Of a stretch of 64,000 nucleotides of DNA, positions 63,877-64,000 are shown in pieces. The stretch's first letter is position 1. Each line of letters starts with the position of its first letter. Location of the stretch: positions 3,162,001 through 3,226,000 of the forward strand of contig NZ_CP017715.1 in the NCBI RefSeq assembly GCF_001854125.1. Reading direction: 5' to 3'. Under the pieces are notes generated by a model. It was not told where the DNA came from, made no database searches, and was given only the letters and a program-made list of their open reading frames with translations. Source of the stretch: Marinobacter salinus (lineage in GTDB: Bacteria; Pseudomonadota; Gammaproteobacteria; Pseudomonadales; Oleiphilaceae). The position numbers and the translations under genes are program-made.

Positions 63877-64000
63877 ATGATAAATTTCACTGTGAAGCCT
63901 GCGGTTCTCGCGCTGCTTCTGCTCGGCAGCCTGATGGCACTCACAGGCTGCCAGTCGATGCCGGCGGACTCCGGACCGACCCTGTATCAGCAACTGGGAG
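63877..64000 (+). CDS. lipoprotein beginning like a group 1 truncated haemoglobin, 5' part only
   Basis: Starts one base after the DUF3034 stop. A signal ends in the lipobox LTGC, then after about 12 residues the text TLYQQLG matches the start of truncated haemoglobins (TLYEKLGG type). The window ends after 41 codons, so the heme pocket cannot be seen. Fourth gene of the cupredoxin-EAL-DUF3034 unit. Confidence 0.75.
   Translation, partial: MINFTVKPAVLALLLLGSLMALTGCQSMPADSGPTLYQQLG

Noticed and set aside
1..64000. CRISPR arrays, insertion sequences, integrases or prophage genes
   Set aside because: None of the real reading frames or repeats resemble these; the only dispersed repeats are the hairpin elements reported above.

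Overview
The window reads as chromosomal DNA of a marine gammaproteobacterium, most likely Marinobacter or a close relative. This is an inference from gene content and protein style: a Pseudomonas-like aa3 cytochrome oxidase locus, monomeric NADP isocitrate dehydrogenase, an ectoine synthase, a 3-hydroxybutyrate utilisation cluster, type III PLP decarboxylase, DUF2868/DUF3482 and DUF3034 genes, and moderately high GC. I see no rRNA, tRNA, CRISPR array, phage or transposase, and the window looks like ordinary core/accessory chromosome.

Layout. 1-7370 (minus strand): slipin (cut by the window edge), NfeD protease, L,D-transpeptidase, GDT1-like Mn/Ca exporter, a MarR regulator with a DHA2 MFS pump, and a second MFS protein. 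7643-11539 (plus): WYL regulator, ExeM/NucH-type secreted nuclease, AraC regulator. 11541-12862: queE-queC for 7-deazaguanine synthesis. 13048-14660: DEDD exonuclease, a small membrane protein, a probable small RNA (minus) and an attenuator-like leader (plus) in front of a 90-aa unknown gene. 14699-19276: large hybrid histidine kinase with a membrane protein and a stand-alone receiver. 19405-25744: a lipoprotein, small unknown genes, a serine hydrolase, a diguanylate cyclase, YbaK and an antiporter. 25839-28082: icd.

28408-38145 is a 3-hydroxybutyrate (3HB) utilisation region. A lipoprotein 3HB-oligomer hydrolase (broken by a frameshifting deletion), a sigma-54 activator, a TRAP transporter (dctPQM), 3HB dehydrogenase and acetoacetyl-CoA synthetase all lie on the minus strand. 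Both the hydrolase and dctP are preceded by a sigma-54 -24/-12 promoter and by two copies of a 16-bp inverted repeat at matching distances. I read this as a regulon of the local activator for extracellular PHB-oligomer/3HB catabolism.

38207-49308 holds DUF6164, a DUF2868/DUF3482 membrane protein-GTPase pair, a solitary ectC, an MFS protein, ornithine/lysine decarboxylase, an ATP-grasp protein, an eIF2B-like protein and HrpB. Three copies of an unusual intergenic hairpin family lie here; the core is shared but the outer arms are unrelated between copies and self-complementary within each.

49356-57603 is the cytochrome c oxidase locus (coxB, coxA, coxC, SURF1, SCO-like protein, ctaA, ctaB, SCO1), with no ctaG/cox11 between coxA and coxC. 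57811-64000 carries a MATE transporter, an unknown protein and a tightly coupled operon: cupredoxin, degenerate-GGDEF/EAL protein, DUF3034 outer-membrane protein and a lipoprotein that begins like a truncated haemoglobin (cut by the window end).
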